64,000 bases of DNA from Streptomyces eurythermus (GCF_014649115.1 NZ_BMSK01000014.1:1-64000); one strand, 5' to 3'. Counted from the stretch's first letter, positions 15,518 to 24,577 are shown. Numbers and translations: made by a program. The notes: generated by a model not told the origin, from the sequence alone.

Positions 15518-16366
15518 ATGCAGAAGGATCAGTTGTTCACGCGGCGCCGGATGCTCCTCGCCGGTGTCGCCGCGCTAGGTTCGGCGGGCACCGCGGGAGC
15601 CGTCCTGGCGAGCGACGGCGAGGAGACCGTCCGGGCCGCCGCGGCCCCCGCCCCCGCACCCGCACCCGGCCCCCAGGCCCGCCCGGCCCTGGGGCCCTCC
15701 GCCTTCCGGCTCCAGCCGCTCACCGGATACGGACCACCGCGCACCCCGCCCCGAAAGCTCAAGGTGCGCGACGAACCCATCCTGCGGATCGACGGACGCG
15801 GCCGGCGCATGGTGCTGACCTTCGACGACGGCCCCCACCCGGACTACACCCCGCACATCCTCGACACCCTCGCCCGGCACCAGGTCCGGGCCATGTTCTT
15901 CGTCTGCGGGGAGTGCGTCGTGGACAACAGGGAACTGCTGGCCCGAATGGCCGAGGAGGGCCATGTCGTCGGCAACCACACCTGGACCCACCCGCTGCTG
16001 ACGACCCTGGGCCGCAAGGAGATCCGCTCCGAGATGGAGCGCACCAGCGACATCATCGAGGACACCTACGGCGACCGCCCCCAGTGGTTCCGCGCGCCCT
16101 ACGGCGCCTGGAACCGGGCCACGTTCCAGCTCGGCGCCGAGCTGGGCATGGAGCCGATGGCCTGGACCGTGGACACCACCGACTGGATGGAGCCCGGCAC
16201 CGACACCATCGTCGACCAGGTGGAGAGCGGCGCCGCCCCCGGCGTCGTGGTGCTCTCCCACGACGCCGGGGGCGACCGTTCGCAGACCGTCCGCGCGATC
16301 CGCGAATGGCTGCCCCATCTGCTCGACTCCGGCTATCAGCTCACCGTGCCGCGCCGACGGGTGTGA
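15518..16366 (+). CDS. Tat-exported polysaccharide deacetylase (carbohydrate esterase 4)
   Basis: A 282-residue secreted enzyme. The N-terminus has a twin-arginine signal (FTRRRMLLAGVAALG, cleavage near AGAVLA), an Ala/Pro linker, then the NodB domain with all five CE4 motifs: TFDDGPH, the zinc pair in HVVGNHTWTHP, RAPYG, TVDTTDW and LSHDAGG. It should deacetylate N-acetylglucosamine in peptidoglycan, chitin or similar polymers. It is convergent with the sortase gene, 24 bases away. Confidence 0.9.
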   Translation: MQKDQLFTRRRMLLAGVAALGSAGTAGAVLASDGEETVRAAAAPAPAPAPGPQARPALGPSAFRLQPLTGYGPPRTPPRKLKVRDEPILRIDGRGRRMVLTFDDGPHPDYTPHILDTLARHQVRAMFFVCGECVVDNRELLARMAEEGHVVGNHTWTHPLLTTLGRKEIRSEMERTSDIIEDTYGDRPQWFRAPYGAWNRATFQLGAELGMEPMAWTVDTTDWMEPGTDTIVDQVESGAAPGVVVLSHDAGGDRSQTVRAIREWLPHLLDSGYQLTVPRRRV

Positions 16367-16390
16367 GGGCTCCCCGGTCCTCACCCCGGT

Positions 16391-17062
16391 TCAGACGACC
16401 GCGGCCAGGCGGGCGAAGACGACGACGTTGCCGTCGTAGCCGTTCTGCTTCGAGAAGCCGCCCCCGCAGGTGATGACCCGCAGTTCCGGGGTGCCCTTGG
16501 AGCCGTAGACGCGGTCACCGGGGAAGGCGTTCTTCGCGAACACCTCGACGCCGTAGACCTCGAACACGGCGGTCTTGCCGTCCTGGCGCAGGACCTCGAC
16601 CTGGTTGCCCTTCCGCACCGCCCCGAGGCCGTAGAACACCGCGGGGCCCTGCTTGTTGTCGACATGGCCGACGATGACCGCGGTGCCCTTCTCCCCGGGA
16701 GAGACCGCGCCGGTGAACCAGCCGGCCTGGCCGGGGTTCTCCGGCGGCGGTGCGGCGACCCAGCCCTCCGGGTCCAGCCCGACCTGTACGACGGGCGCGT
16801 CCACCCGGATCGCCGGGATCCGCACCCGTCGTACGGGGGAGAACGGCAGCGCGGCGGGCGCGGGCGCGAAGGCGCCGAGGGTGGCGTGTGCGTCCGGGGC
16901 CGCCGCGGAGGCGGGCTGCGGCGGTCCGGCGTCGAACTCGCCGGAGCCGTTGCGGATGAGGGCCAGACCGGTCAGCAGCACCAGCGCTATCACGCCCCAC
17001 GGGGCGCGCCTCTTCCGTCGCTCCTCCTCTTCGGCAAGCAAGGCCAGCTTGGACGCAGACAT
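16391..17062 (-). CDS. Class F sortase
   Basis: A 223-residue membrane-anchored transpeptidase. A cytoplasmic Glu/Arg segment, one N-terminal membrane helix (WGVIALVLLTGLALI, about residues 22-38), a linker and the sortase barrel are visible; catalytic His is in AVIVGHVDN, Cys in ITCGGGF and the Arg lies in the final VVVFARL segment. Class F enzymes are the second actinobacterial sortase type, with few known substrates. ATG at 17062 has GAGGGG 7 bases upstream. The divergent neighbour encodes a surface protein but shows no LPXTG-like motif. Confidence 0.88.
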   Translation of the reverse strand: MSASKLALLAEEEERRKRRAPWGVIALVLLTGLALIRNGSGEFDAGPPQPASAAAPDAHATLGAFAPAPAALPFSPVRRVRIPAIRVDAPVVQVGLDPEGWVAAPPPENPGQAGWFTGAVSPGEKGTAVIVGHVDNKQGPAVFYGLGAVRKGNQVEVLRQDGKTAVFEVYGVEVFAKNAFPGDRVYGSKGTPELRVITCGGGFSKQNGYDGNVVVFARLAAVV

Positions 17063-17392
17063 TCGCCATCCCCTCTCGACGCGGTCGCGCCACGTCCATC
17101 GCGCATGGGAAAACGCTAAGTCCCGCGCGGGCGGCGGGCGACGGGGCGATCGGCGAACGGGTGGCCGGCCGCACGCTCGGTGAGCCATCCGAGTTGCCGT
17201 TCACAGGAATTTTCTGACGGTCCGTGACCTGCGGCAATATCCGATTGTGTGGTGATACGCCGGTGTGTCGGCTCACCAGGACGGACCATTCTCGACATGC
17301 GGGCGTGTTCCGCGCGCCCGAGGGTCGTCCCGGGAGGTGCTTCTCGCCGATCCACCGGGGACGGGACCCGGTGACCTCCCGCGGAGGAACAC
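17063..17392. other. 330-base divergent intergenic region
   Basis: The region separates the sortase and the repeat-protein gene and must hold both promoters. A relatively AT-rich patch at 17196-17262 is the likeliest place. I cannot assign -35 and -10 boxes with confidence and no ORF or RNA gene is apparent. GCGGAGGAA just before 17393 is the ribosome site of the next gene. Confidence 0.5.
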
Positions 17393-18301
17393 ATGCGCAA
17401 CCAACGTGCCCTGGCGGCGGCGTGCACCACGGTCGCCGTCCTCGGGCTCGCCGTCCCCGTGGCCGTCGCGGACGGCATGGGCAACGGGGGCGGGCCGAGC
17501 GGCACCGACACCACAGTCATCGTCCCCGGCACCGGCAACATCGGCACCTTCAACGGCAACGGCGTCTTCCCCGGGAACGGCAACGTCAACGGCAACGGCC
17601 ATTTCAACGGGAACGGGAACGGCAACTTCAACGGCAACGGAAACGGGAACTTCAACGGCAACGGCAACGGCCGTGGGGGCGAGGGGAACGGCCGTGGCGG
17701 CGAGGGCAACGGGCGCGGCGGCGAGGGGAACGGGCGCGGGGGAGAGGGAAATGGGCGCGGAGGCGAGGGCAACGGCCGTGGCGGGGAAGGCGGGGGCAAC
17801 GGACGCGGGGGCGAGGGCAACGGCCGTGGCGGCGAGGGCTTCGGCGACCGGGGAGGCGACTTCGGGCGCGGGAACGGCGGCGAGGGCCGTGACGACGGCT
17901 TCGGCAACTCGCGCGACGACATCTTCGTCACGCCCGACGCGCTGCCGGCCGGGGGCCGCCTCACCATCATCGTGAACGGCTGCCGGGGCGGCACCGCGAG
18001 CTCCGAGGCCTTCGGCACCATCCGGCTGGAGTCGTTCCGCGACGACACCGCGCGGGGCGTCGCCTTCGTCGACCGCGCCGCCCGCCGAGGCCGGTACGAC
18101 GTCACCGTCCGCTGCGACGGCCGCACCCTGACCCGCCGGGACGCCTTCACCGTGCTCGGCGGTGTCAACGGCGGCCTCGGCGGCAGCCGGACCAGCGGCG
18201 CGACGCCCACCGACATGGCCATCGGCGGCGGTCTGGTGGCCACGGCGCTGGTCGGCGGGGGCGCCTTCTGGATGCGCCGCCGGCACGCGAAGGGGGCCTG
18301 A
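17393..18301 (+). CDS. Secreted Gly/Asn-repeat surface protein with C-terminal membrane anchor
   Basis: A 302-residue protein of unknown function. A signal peptide (residues 1-26, cleavage near PVAVADG) is followed by an Asn-Gly-Phe rich stretch (about 45-92), eight GRGGEG(N) units (93-149), a globular domain of about 100 residues with two cysteines (VNGCRG and VRCDG), and a terminal helix (GGGLVATALVGGGAFW) with RRR tail. This is the layout of streptomycete wall or membrane surface proteins. No sortase motif is present before the helix. ATG at 17393 has GGAGGA 6 bases upstream. Divergent from a class F sortase. Confidence 0.8.
   Translation: MRNQRALAAACTTVAVLGLAVPVAVADGMGNGGGPSGTDTTVIVPGTGNIGTFNGNGVFPGNGNVNGNGHFNGNGNGNFNGNGNGNFNGNGNGRGGEGNGRGGEGNGRGGEGNGRGGEGNGRGGEGNGRGGEGGGNGRGGEGNGRGGEGFGDRGGDFGRGNGGEGRDDGFGNSRDDIFVTPDALPAGGRLTIIVNGCRGGTASSEAFGTIRLESFRDDTARGVAFVDRAARRGRYDVTVRCDGRTLTRRDAFTVLGGVNGGLGGSRTSGATPTDMAIGGGLVATALVGGGAFWMRRRHAKGA
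17669..17839 (+). repeat. In-frame coding repeat: eight GRGGEG(N) units
   Basis: Fifty-seven codons encode eight copies of Gly-Arg-Gly-Gly-Glu-Gly, seven of them followed by Asn; the sixth copy has two extra Gly. Codons vary between copies (GGC, GGG, CGT, CGC), so the repeat is kept at the protein level and copy number is likely to vary between strains. Confidence 0.9.
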
Positions 18302-18435
18302 GCCCACGGTGCGCCACGGAGGTCGCCGGGGCCGGCGGGACCGTCTCCGCGCCGGGTACCCACAGGACGACGGGCCTCCGCCCCGGCTCCGCGTCGCGCG
18401 GGGAAGCGGGGGCGCGGGCCCGTCGTGGCCGGAAG

Positions 18436-19200
18436 TCAGCCGCCGGCGCCCGGGAACATGGTGAGGAACGGCTCCGCGGTCACCGCGATGCCGCGGCTGT
18501 ACGGCGCGTCGAAGTCCCAGATGAGGAACAGCATGAAGGCGATGGTCGCGGAGAACAGCCCGGCCAGCGCCAACTCCCGTCCGGTGCGCCGGATCTGGAG
18601 CGCGAACACCATGCCGATGGTGATCAGCCCGCCGGTGATCAGACCCCACCACACGACCGGCGGCATGGTGACCCCGGTGGCGTCGGCGCGCGCGTTGCGC
18701 GCCTGGTCGGCGGCGGCCATCTGGTCCAGCAGCGGCTGGTAGGCCTGCGCCTCGAAGTCGTTCCCCGGCCGGTAGTCGGTGACGTCCGCCCGGACGCGGC
18801 CCAGCAGTTCGCCGCCGCGGTCGGTGACCTGCTGCTCGACCGCCATCCGCCGCCACTCCGTGTGGACGACGTACCCGACGTAGGCGTCCACGTCCGCGCG
18901 GACCCGGTCCCGGACCTCCGGCGGGTACACGCGCACCCGCTCCGAGATCTCGTGCAGTGCCTGCGCCTCCGCCTGCACATGGTCCTGCGCGGCGCTGCGG
19001 GCCTCCCACACGCCCGCGATGGCCAGGCCCAGGACGATGGCGTAGATGACGCCGATCCACATCGTCATGTACTCGATGACGTCGGGGGTCTCGCTGGGAT
19101 CCTCGTCCTCGGAGGCCGTCCGCTGCCGCACCAGTGTGATGACGACCACCACGGCACAGGCCCCCGCCATCGCGAGGACGAGAACAAGCCAATCCGACAA
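18436..19200 (-). CDS. DUF4239 membrane protein
   Basis: A 254-residue protein with an N-terminal helix (LVLVLAMAGACAVVVVITLV), a second at about 45-65 (WIGVIYAIVLGLAIAGVW), a cytosolic or external helical middle with many Arg/Glu, and two C-terminal helices (VVWWGLITGGLITIGMVFAL; LFSATIAFMLFLIWDF). This is the bestrophin-like DUF4239 pattern. The start is TTG at 19200, supported by GGAGG 7 bases upstream. It follows the Pro-rich surface gene by 30 bases and is probably cotranscribed with it. Function is not established. Confidence 0.82.
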   Translation of the reverse strand: MSDWLVLVLAMAGACAVVVVITLVRQRTASEDEDPSETPDVIEYMTMWIGVIYAIVLGLAIAGVWEARSAAQDHVQAEAQALHEISERVRVYPPEVRDRVRADVDAYVGYVVHTEWRRMAVEQQVTDRGGELLGRVRADVTDYRPGNDFEAQAYQPLLDQMAAADQARNARADATGVTMPPVVWWGLITGGLITIGMVFALQIRRTGRELALAGLFSATIAFMLFLIWDFDAPYSRGIAVTAEPFLTMFPGAGG

Positions 19201-19230
19201 CTGGTGCCTCCAGGAGTGAGGGCCGGCGCG

Positions 19231-19917
19231 TCAGCGCGGGCGCAGGGCGGCGACGGCCACGATCGCCGGGACGGTGATGAGCAGGACGTAGGTGACGGGA
19301 GTGGTGTGCCGGCGCGCCGGACGGCGGACGGCGTGCGGGTGGTACACCGGGTAGCTCACGGGGGACGCGGAGGGCCGCGGGGTGGGCGTGGGCGTGGGCT
19401 TCGGCGGGGGATCGGGGACCGGGGCGGGCGCGGGGGTACGGGTGACGGGGGTGGGCGTGGGCCGGGGTGCCGGGGGCGCCGGGGCGGGCCGGGTGGGTGG
19501 CCGTGGTGTGGGGGTGGGTGTCGGGGTGGGTTCGGGTGTGGGCGTCGGAGTGGGTGGTGGCGGGGTCGGCGTCGGCGACGGGGGCGGTGTGGGCTTCGGC
19601 GGGGGAGTGGGCGTGGGTGTCGGCTCGGGCGGGCACGGGGGCGGGGGCGGCGGTTTCGGGCAGGGCGGGTCGGGCCAGTGGTGGCCGCCCGGTGGGTGGG
19701 GCCGGTGGTGGTGGCCAGGCGGGTGGGGCCGGTGGTGCCCGCCGGCGTGGGCGACCGCCACCGTGCCGTCCGGGCCCGTCGAGGCGTACGCGCAGGCGTC
19801 GGCCGACGCGGTGCCGGCCGGCCAGCCCACCAGGGCCCAGGTCAGTGTCAGCAGGGCCAGCACCCGTGCGGTGGGTGCGCATCGGGTCACTTCGGGTCCA
19901 TGCACGACGCTGATCAT
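19231..19917 (-). CDS. Secreted His/Pro-rich surface protein with C-terminal helix
   Basis: A 228-residue low-complexity exported protein of unknown function. A signal peptide (VLALLTLTWALVGWPAGTASA) precedes a His/Pro-rich segment (repeats of HHRPHPPG type, about residues 60-80), a long Pro/Thr segment (about 85-190) and a C-terminal helix (VTYVLLITVPAIVAVAAL) ending RPR. The His/Pro part could bind metal; that is only inference. The ATG at 19917 has no ribosome site; the in-frame GTG at about residue 10 is as likely. No LPXTG motif is seen. First gene of a pair with the DUF4239 protein. Confidence 0.6.
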   Translation of the reverse strand: MISVVHGPEVTRCAPTARVLALLTLTWALVGWPAGTASADACAYASTGPDGTVAVAHAGGHHRPHPPGHHHRPHPPGGHHWPDPPCPKPPPPPPCPPEPTPTPTPPPKPTPPPSPTPTPPPPTPTPTPEPTPTPTPTPRPPTRPAPAPPAPRPTPTPVTRTPAPAPVPDPPPKPTPTPTPRPSASPVSYPVYHPHAVRRPARRHTTPVTYVLLITVPAIVAVAALRPR

Positions 19918-20170
19918 CAGGTGCGGGGGACCGCATTACCCCACAGCGGCCCGAGATTGCTCCGAAAGAGGGAGATCGACCCACCGGAGGTTTGACGGAC
20001 GGAACAGCCGCATATGCCGACCGCGCCGCCGGCCGGGCACCGCACCCCACCGAGGCCGGGGAGGGAAATTCCGCCCGCCGTTGAACACGGCGGCCCCGTC
20101 CCCGCGTACCCATGGCCGTGCGGCGGCGCGGCAGGCGTCGCGGTATCCAGGTGACGATGGGGAGTTGACG

Positions 20171-21130
20171 ATGAAGACCTCCTGGCGGACCGCCTCACTG
20201 GTGGCCACGGCCGCCACGGTGCTGGCGCTGACGACGGCGTGCGGTCAGGACAACAGCACCACTCCCGCGTCGGCGGCGCGGAACGCCGGGGCGACGGTCG
20301 CGGCGGGCGACGACGCGAACCCGGGCGGCAGCACCGCGATCGGCGCGGGCAACGGCTACGGCGCCGACGGCACCCAGGACTCCACGGCCCCGGTCACCCC
20401 CGCGGGCAAGCTCACCGTGGCGGGCAACCCCGAACTCGGCAAGGTGCTGACCGACGGCTCCGGCCTCACCCTCTACCGGTTCGACAAGGACACCGCCGAC
20501 CCGCCGAAGTCCAACTGCTCCGGCGACTGCGCCACCACCTGGCCGCCGGTCCCCGCCGACGACGCCACCGCCGGCGCCGGCGTCGACCGGGCGCTGCTCG
20601 GCGAGGTCACCCGCGCCGACGGCTCCAGGCAGCTCACCATCGGCGGTTGGCCCGCGTACCGCTACGCCAAGGACGTCAACGCCGGTGACGTGAACGGCCA
20701 GGGAGTGGGCGGCACCTGGTTCGCGCTCGCCCCGACCGGCAAGAAGGCCGAGCCGTCCGGGATGCCCGGCCTGTCCGTCCGCAAGGACCCGGAACTCGGG
20801 GAGATCGTCGTGGACCGCGAGGGCATGACCGTCTACCGCTTCATGAAGGACAAGGCCTGGCCGAAGTCCGTCTCGAACTGCGCCGGGGCCTGCCTGGAGA
20901 AGTGGCCGGCCGTCGCTCCGGTCGCCGCCGACGACACCGTGGGCGTGAAGAAGAAGGGCCTCATGCCCTTCACCCGCGCCGACGGGACCCGGCAGATGAC
21001 CGTCGACTGCTGGCCCGTCTACACCTTCTCCGGCGACAAGGCGCCGGGTGACACCAACGGCCAGGGCGTGGGCGGCACTTGGTTCGCCGTCTCGCCCGAC
21101 GGAAAGCCGGTCCGCGCGCCGGGCGAATAG
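20171..21130 (+). CDS. SCO0930-type lipoprotein with four Yx(FWY)xxD secreted repeats
   Basis: A 319-residue exported lipoprotein. The signal ends LALTTAC (lipidated Cys about residue 24). Two tandem halves each hold two repeats with the motifs LYRFDKD, AYRYAKD, VYRFMKD and VYTFSGD, and each half has a Cys pair (NCSGDCATTW; NCAGACLEKW) plus GQGVGGTWFA. This architecture is standard for the actinobacterial PF03640 repeat lipoproteins, whose function is not known. ATG at 20171 has GGGGAG 6 bases upstream. A strong hairpin follows the gene. Confidence 0.88.
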   Translation: MKTSWRTASLVATAATVLALTTACGQDNSTTPASAARNAGATVAAGDDANPGGSTAIGAGNGYGADGTQDSTAPVTPAGKLTVAGNPELGKVLTDGSGLTLYRFDKDTADPPKSNCSGDCATTWPPVPADDATAGAGVDRALLGEVTRADGSRQLTIGGWPAYRYAKDVNAGDVNGQGVGGTWFALAPTGKKAEPSGMPGLSVRKDPELGEIVVDREGMTVYRFMKDKAWPKSVSNCAGACLEKWPAVAPVAADDTVGVKKKGLMPFTRADGTRQMTVDCWPVYTFSGDKAPGDTNGQGVGGTWFAVSPDGKPVRAPGE

Positions 21131-21182
21131 ATCACCTCCCCAGGGCCGACCACCCGCCCCGGCCCGGCGCGCGGCCGAAGCT

Positions 21183-21213
21183 CCGCCCCCTCCGTACCGC
21201 ACGGAGGGGGCGG
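21183..21213 (+). terminator. Transcription terminator hairpin after the repeat lipoprotein gene
   Basis: CCGCCCCCTCCGT and ACGGAGGGGGCGG form a perfect 13-bp stem with a 5-base loop, 52 bases after the stop codon. There is no long T tract, which is common for streptomycete terminators. Confidence 0.8.
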
Positions 21214-21402
21214 ATCGTTGTGCGCGCCGGGAGCCGCGAGGCCGTCACATGGTCACGGACCGGGGTCGTACGGGCACTTGCCGCAGGCAGTGACCGGGAA
21301 CGGATGGTCAATTTCCGTTTCGGGTCGCTCCTTTGGCGGGCGATCAGTAGCCTCAGCTCGAACACCGGATCGCCTACACCTGTCCACGCTTTGGAGACAT
21401 CT

Positions 21403-22215
21403 ATGGAGCGTCCTGCCTGGGCCCCACGCAGCATCGACATCTCGGTGCCGAGCGTCTCGCGGATCTACGACTACTACCTGGGCGGTTCGCACAACTTCGA
21501 GGTGGACCGGGAGGCGGCGCGCCGGGCCATGGAGTTCATGCCGGGCCTGCCGAAGGTCATGCAGGCCAACCGGGCGTTCATGCGCCGCGCGGTGCGGTTC
21601 GCGGCCGGCGAGGGCATCACCCAGTTCCTCGACATCGGCTCCGGCATCCCCACGTTCGGCAACGTCCACGAGGTGGCCCAAGCCGCCGTACCGGGCGCCC
21701 GGGTGGTCTACGTCGACCACGACCCGGTGGCCGTCGCGCACAGCGAGGCCGTGCTCGCGGACAACGACGACGCGGACGTGATCGCCGCCGACCTCCTCAA
21801 GCCCCAGGAGATCCTGACCAGCCCCCGGCTGGAGAGGCTCATCGACCTGAAGCGTCCGGTGGCGCTGCTGCTCGTTGCCATACTGCACTTCGTGGACGAC
21901 GCGGACGACCCGTACGGTGCGGTGGCCGAGCTGCGGGAGGCGCTCGCGCCCGGCAGCCTGCTGATCCTCACCCATGCCTCGTACGAGGGAATCCCGCTGT
22001 CCGCCGAGCGGGCCGAGGGAGCGGTGGACGTATACAAGGACATTCGCAACCCGCTGATCATGCGCTCGCGCGACGAGGTCGCGCGGTTCTTCGAGGGGTA
22101 CGACATGGTGGAACCCGGACTGGTGCAGATGCCGCACTGGCGCCCGGACTCGGCACCTGAGGACGAGGATCCGTACGCCTTTGCCGGATTCGCCGGCGTG
22201 GGGCGTTCGGCGTGA
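21403..22215 (+). CDS. SAM-dependent methyltransferase, PF04672 family
   Basis: A 270-residue member of the Streptomyces-expanded PF04672 (DUF574) group. Characteristic blocks are SVSRIYDYYLGGSHNFEVD, ANRAFMRRAV, FLDIGSGIPT (SAM site), VYVDHDPVAVAH and LLVAILHFV. Targets of the family are largely unknown. ATG at 21403 has GGAG 8 bases upstream. It overlaps the next gene by 4 bases (GTGA), so it is translationally coupled to the c-di-GMP enzyme. Confidence 0.87.
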   Translation: MERPAWAPRSIDISVPSVSRIYDYYLGGSHNFEVDREAARRAMEFMPGLPKVMQANRAFMRRAVRFAAGEGITQFLDIGSGIPTFGNVHEVAQAAVPGARVVYVDHDPVAVAHSEAVLADNDDADVIAADLLKPQEILTSPRLERLIDLKRPVALLLVAILHFVDDADDPYGAVAELREALAPGSLLILTHASYEGIPLSAERAEGAVDVYKDIRNPLIMRSRDEVARFFEGYDMVEPGLVQMPHWRPDSAPEDEDPYAFAGFAGVGRSA

Positions 22216-24350
22216 GCGCGGAACCGGACGGGCTGGAGGACAGACTGCTCCGCCTGACGACCATCTGGAGCCGGGCGGTCTACCCGGTGACCTCCACCTC
22301 GCTGACCCGCGCCGAGTTCGCGGAGGTACTCCTGCCGCTCGCCCGCCGGTTGAGCGAACTGCTGCGCGCCCGCAACTTCGACGCGGACGCGGCGAAGGCC
22401 GTCGGGGCCGCCCTGGTCGACGCGCACTGCACCGACCCCGAGGCGCTGGCCCGCACCCTGGACTGCGTCGACGCCTACCTGGTGCTGTACTGCGGCGAGG
22501 ACGGCCCCCAGGACGAACTGCGGCTGCGTTCCTCACGGTTGCAGCACGCGATGGCCGCCGGCTACGCCCAGGCGCTGCGCGAGCGCACCCGTGCCGAGCA
22601 GGAGGCCATCGCCCAGGCCGCGTTGCGGGCACAGGGCGTGGTCGCCCAGGCGCTGCACGCCAGCGAGGCCCGCTTCCGCGCGGTCTTCGAGGGCGCCGCC
22701 ATAGGGATCGGCATCGCCGACCTCCGCGGCAACGTCCTCCAGGTCAACGAGGCGCTGCTGCGCATGTTCGGCCTGTCCGAGCAGACCCTGCGCGGCCGGC
22801 GCGTGCAGGACTGGGTGCACCCCGAGGACGCCCCGCAGATCCGGCGGCTGTACGAGGAGCTGGTGCGTGGCGAGCGCGAGCACTACCACGTGGAGAAGGC
22901 GTTCAACCGGCCCGACGGAACGGTCCTGTGGACCAACCTGACCGTCTCGCTGCTGCGGGACGCAGACGGCAGCCCGCAGTACCAGCTCGCCCTCATGGAG
23001 GACACCACCGAGCGCCGGCTGCTCAATCTGCGGCTGCGCTACGAGGCCACCCACGACGCCCTGACCGGCCTGCCCAACCGGACGCTGTTCTTCGAGCGGC
23101 TGGAGAAGGCCCTGAACGCGGGCGAGGGCCAGCGGTTCGGCCTGTGCTACCTGGACCTGGACGGCTTCAAGACCATCAACGACAGCCTCGGGCACGCGGC
23201 CGGAGACCGGCTGCTGGTGGAGGTCGCCGACCGGCTCCAGTCCTGCGCGACCGCGCCCGGCGAGATGGTCGCCCGGCTCGGCGGCGACGAGTTCGTGGCC
23301 CTGACCACCGGCCCCGGCACCGAGCGCGGGGTCGACGAACTCGCCGAGCGCATCATGAACGCGCTCGTGACCCCCATCAGCATCGACGGCCGTGATCTGC
23401 TGGTCCGCGGCAGCCTGGGCATCGTGGAGGGACCGGCCGGCGAGCGTACCGCCGCCGAGGTGCTGCGCAGCGCCGACATCACCATGTACCGGGCGAAGTC
23501 GGCGGGCGGCAACCGCGCGGAACTCGCCGACCCCGAGGCCGACGCCCGCGCCATCACCCGGCACGGCCTGACCACGGCCCTGCCGACCGCCCTGGAACGC
23601 GGCGAGTTCTTCATCGAGTACCAGCCCCTGGTGCACCTCGGCGACGGCAGTGTGCGCGGTGCCGAGGCCCTGGTGCGCTGGCTGCACCCGCAGCACGGGG
23701 TGCTCGGCCCGGACCGGTTCATCCCGCTCGCCGAGCACACCGGCCTGATCGTGCCGCTCGGCCGCTGGGTGCTGGAGGAGTCGATCCGGCAGGCCCGCGC
23801 CTGGCGCGAACGGCACGGCGGGCAGGCCGGCCCGCTGCGGATCAACGTCAACCTCTCGCCCTGCCAGCTCGGTCACCCGGGGCTGGTGCAGGACACCGTC
23901 GACATCCTCGAACGCGCGGGCGTCGCCCCGGACGCGCTGTGCCTGGAGGTCACCGAGTCCGCGCTCATCGGCGCCGACGACGACCTCCTCAAACCGCTGC
24001 GCCGGCTCGCCGAGATGGGCGTCGACATCGCCCTGGACGACTTCGGCACCGGATACTCCAACCTCGCCAACCTGCGCCGGCTGCCGGTCAGCATCCTCAA
24101 GCTCGACCGCTCCTTCACCCAGGGCATGCAGCGGTTCCCCGCCGACCCCGTCGACCTGAAGATCGTGGAGGGCATCGTCTCCCTCGCCCACAGCCTCGAC
24201 CTGGCGGTCACCGTCGAGGGCGTGGAGACCGGCGCCCAGGCCGAGCAGCTGCGCATACTGGGCTGCGACACGGCCCAGGGCTGGTACTACGCCCGCCCCG
24301 GCCCACCGGAGCGGCTCCACGACCTGACCCTGGTGGACGCGACGGGCTGA
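22212..24350 (+). CDS. rmdA: PAS-GGDEF-EAL c-di-GMP enzyme, RmdA-like
   Basis: A 712-residue cytosolic protein. An N-terminal helical region (1-145) is followed by a PAS/PAC pair (about 150-275), a GGDEF domain with intact GGDEF at 357-361, and an EAL domain with EAL at 485-487 and catalytic DDFGTGYSNL. No membrane segment is present. Size, order and genomic neighbours match S. coelicolor RmdA (SCO0928 by memory), a phosphodiesterase controlling development; dual activity is possible as both active sites look complete. GTG at 22212 overlaps the methyltransferase stop. Confidence 0.82.
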   Translation: MSAEPDGLEDRLLRLTTIWSRAVYPVTSTSLTRAEFAEVLLPLARRLSELLRARNFDADAAKAVGAALVDAHCTDPEALARTLDCVDAYLVLYCGEDGPQDELRLRSSRLQHAMAAGYAQALRERTRAEQEAIAQAALRAQGVVAQALHASEARFRAVFEGAAIGIGIADLRGNVLQVNEALLRMFGLSEQTLRGRRVQDWVHPEDAPQIRRLYEELVRGEREHYHVEKAFNRPDGTVLWTNLTVSLLRDADGSPQYQLALMEDTTERRLLNLRLRYEATHDALTGLPNRTLFFERLEKALNAGEGQRFGLCYLDLDGFKTINDSLGHAAGDRLLVEVADRLQSCATAPGEMVARLGGDEFVALTTGPGTERGVDELAERIMNALVTPISIDGRDLLVRGSLGIVEGPAGERTAAEVLRSADITMYRAKSAGGNRAELADPEADARAITRHGLTTALPTALERGEFFIEYQPLVHLGDGSVRGAEALVRWLHPQHGVLGPDRFIPLAEHTGLIVPLGRWVLEESIRQARAWRERHGGQAGPLRINVNLSPCQLGHPGLVQDTVDILERAGVAPDALCLEVTESALIGADDDLLKPLRRLAEMGVDIALDDFGTGYSNLANLRRLPVSILKLDRSFTQGMQRFPADPVDLKIVEGIVSLAHSLDLAVTVEGVETGAQAEQLRILGCDTAQGWYYARPGPPERLHDLTLVDATG

Positions 24351-24479
24351 CCGGCGCCGGGACTCCCGCGGTCCACCGGTCCTTTCCCCACCTCGCGCCC
24401 CGCGCGGCGCGGGGATCTCCCGCGGCCCCGGGCGCGATGCCGCCGGCAACTCGTATGACCGCGGCGGCATCGCGCGCGC

Positions 24480-24552
24480 CGCGCGTGGCCGGGAGCGGCC
24501 GGGCGGACCGGTCCCGGTGGCCGTCCCGTCGTCCCGCTCCCGGCCACGCGCG
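24480..24552. repeat. Perfect 19-bp inverted repeat with 35-base spacer
   Basis: The left arm 24480-24498 (starts CGCGCGTGG, ends GAGCGG) is exactly complementary to the right arm 24534-24552. The spacer itself contains GGACCGGTCC. A long cruciform or RNA stem-loop is possible; between convergent genes it would fit a terminator for both. Confidence 0.85.
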
Positions 24553-24577
24553 ACGGGACTCCCGGGAGCGCCCTGCC

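Noticed and set aside
17669..17839. CRISPR-like periodic repeat
   Set aside because: The 21-base period is in frame with the coding sequence, has no unique spacers and varies at third positions: a protein repeat.
19382..20170. Val/Gly-rich in-frame N-terminal extension of the repeat lipoprotein
   Set aside because: It is the antisense reading of the Pro-rich gene; a perfect lipoprotein signal and ribosome site fix the start at 20171.
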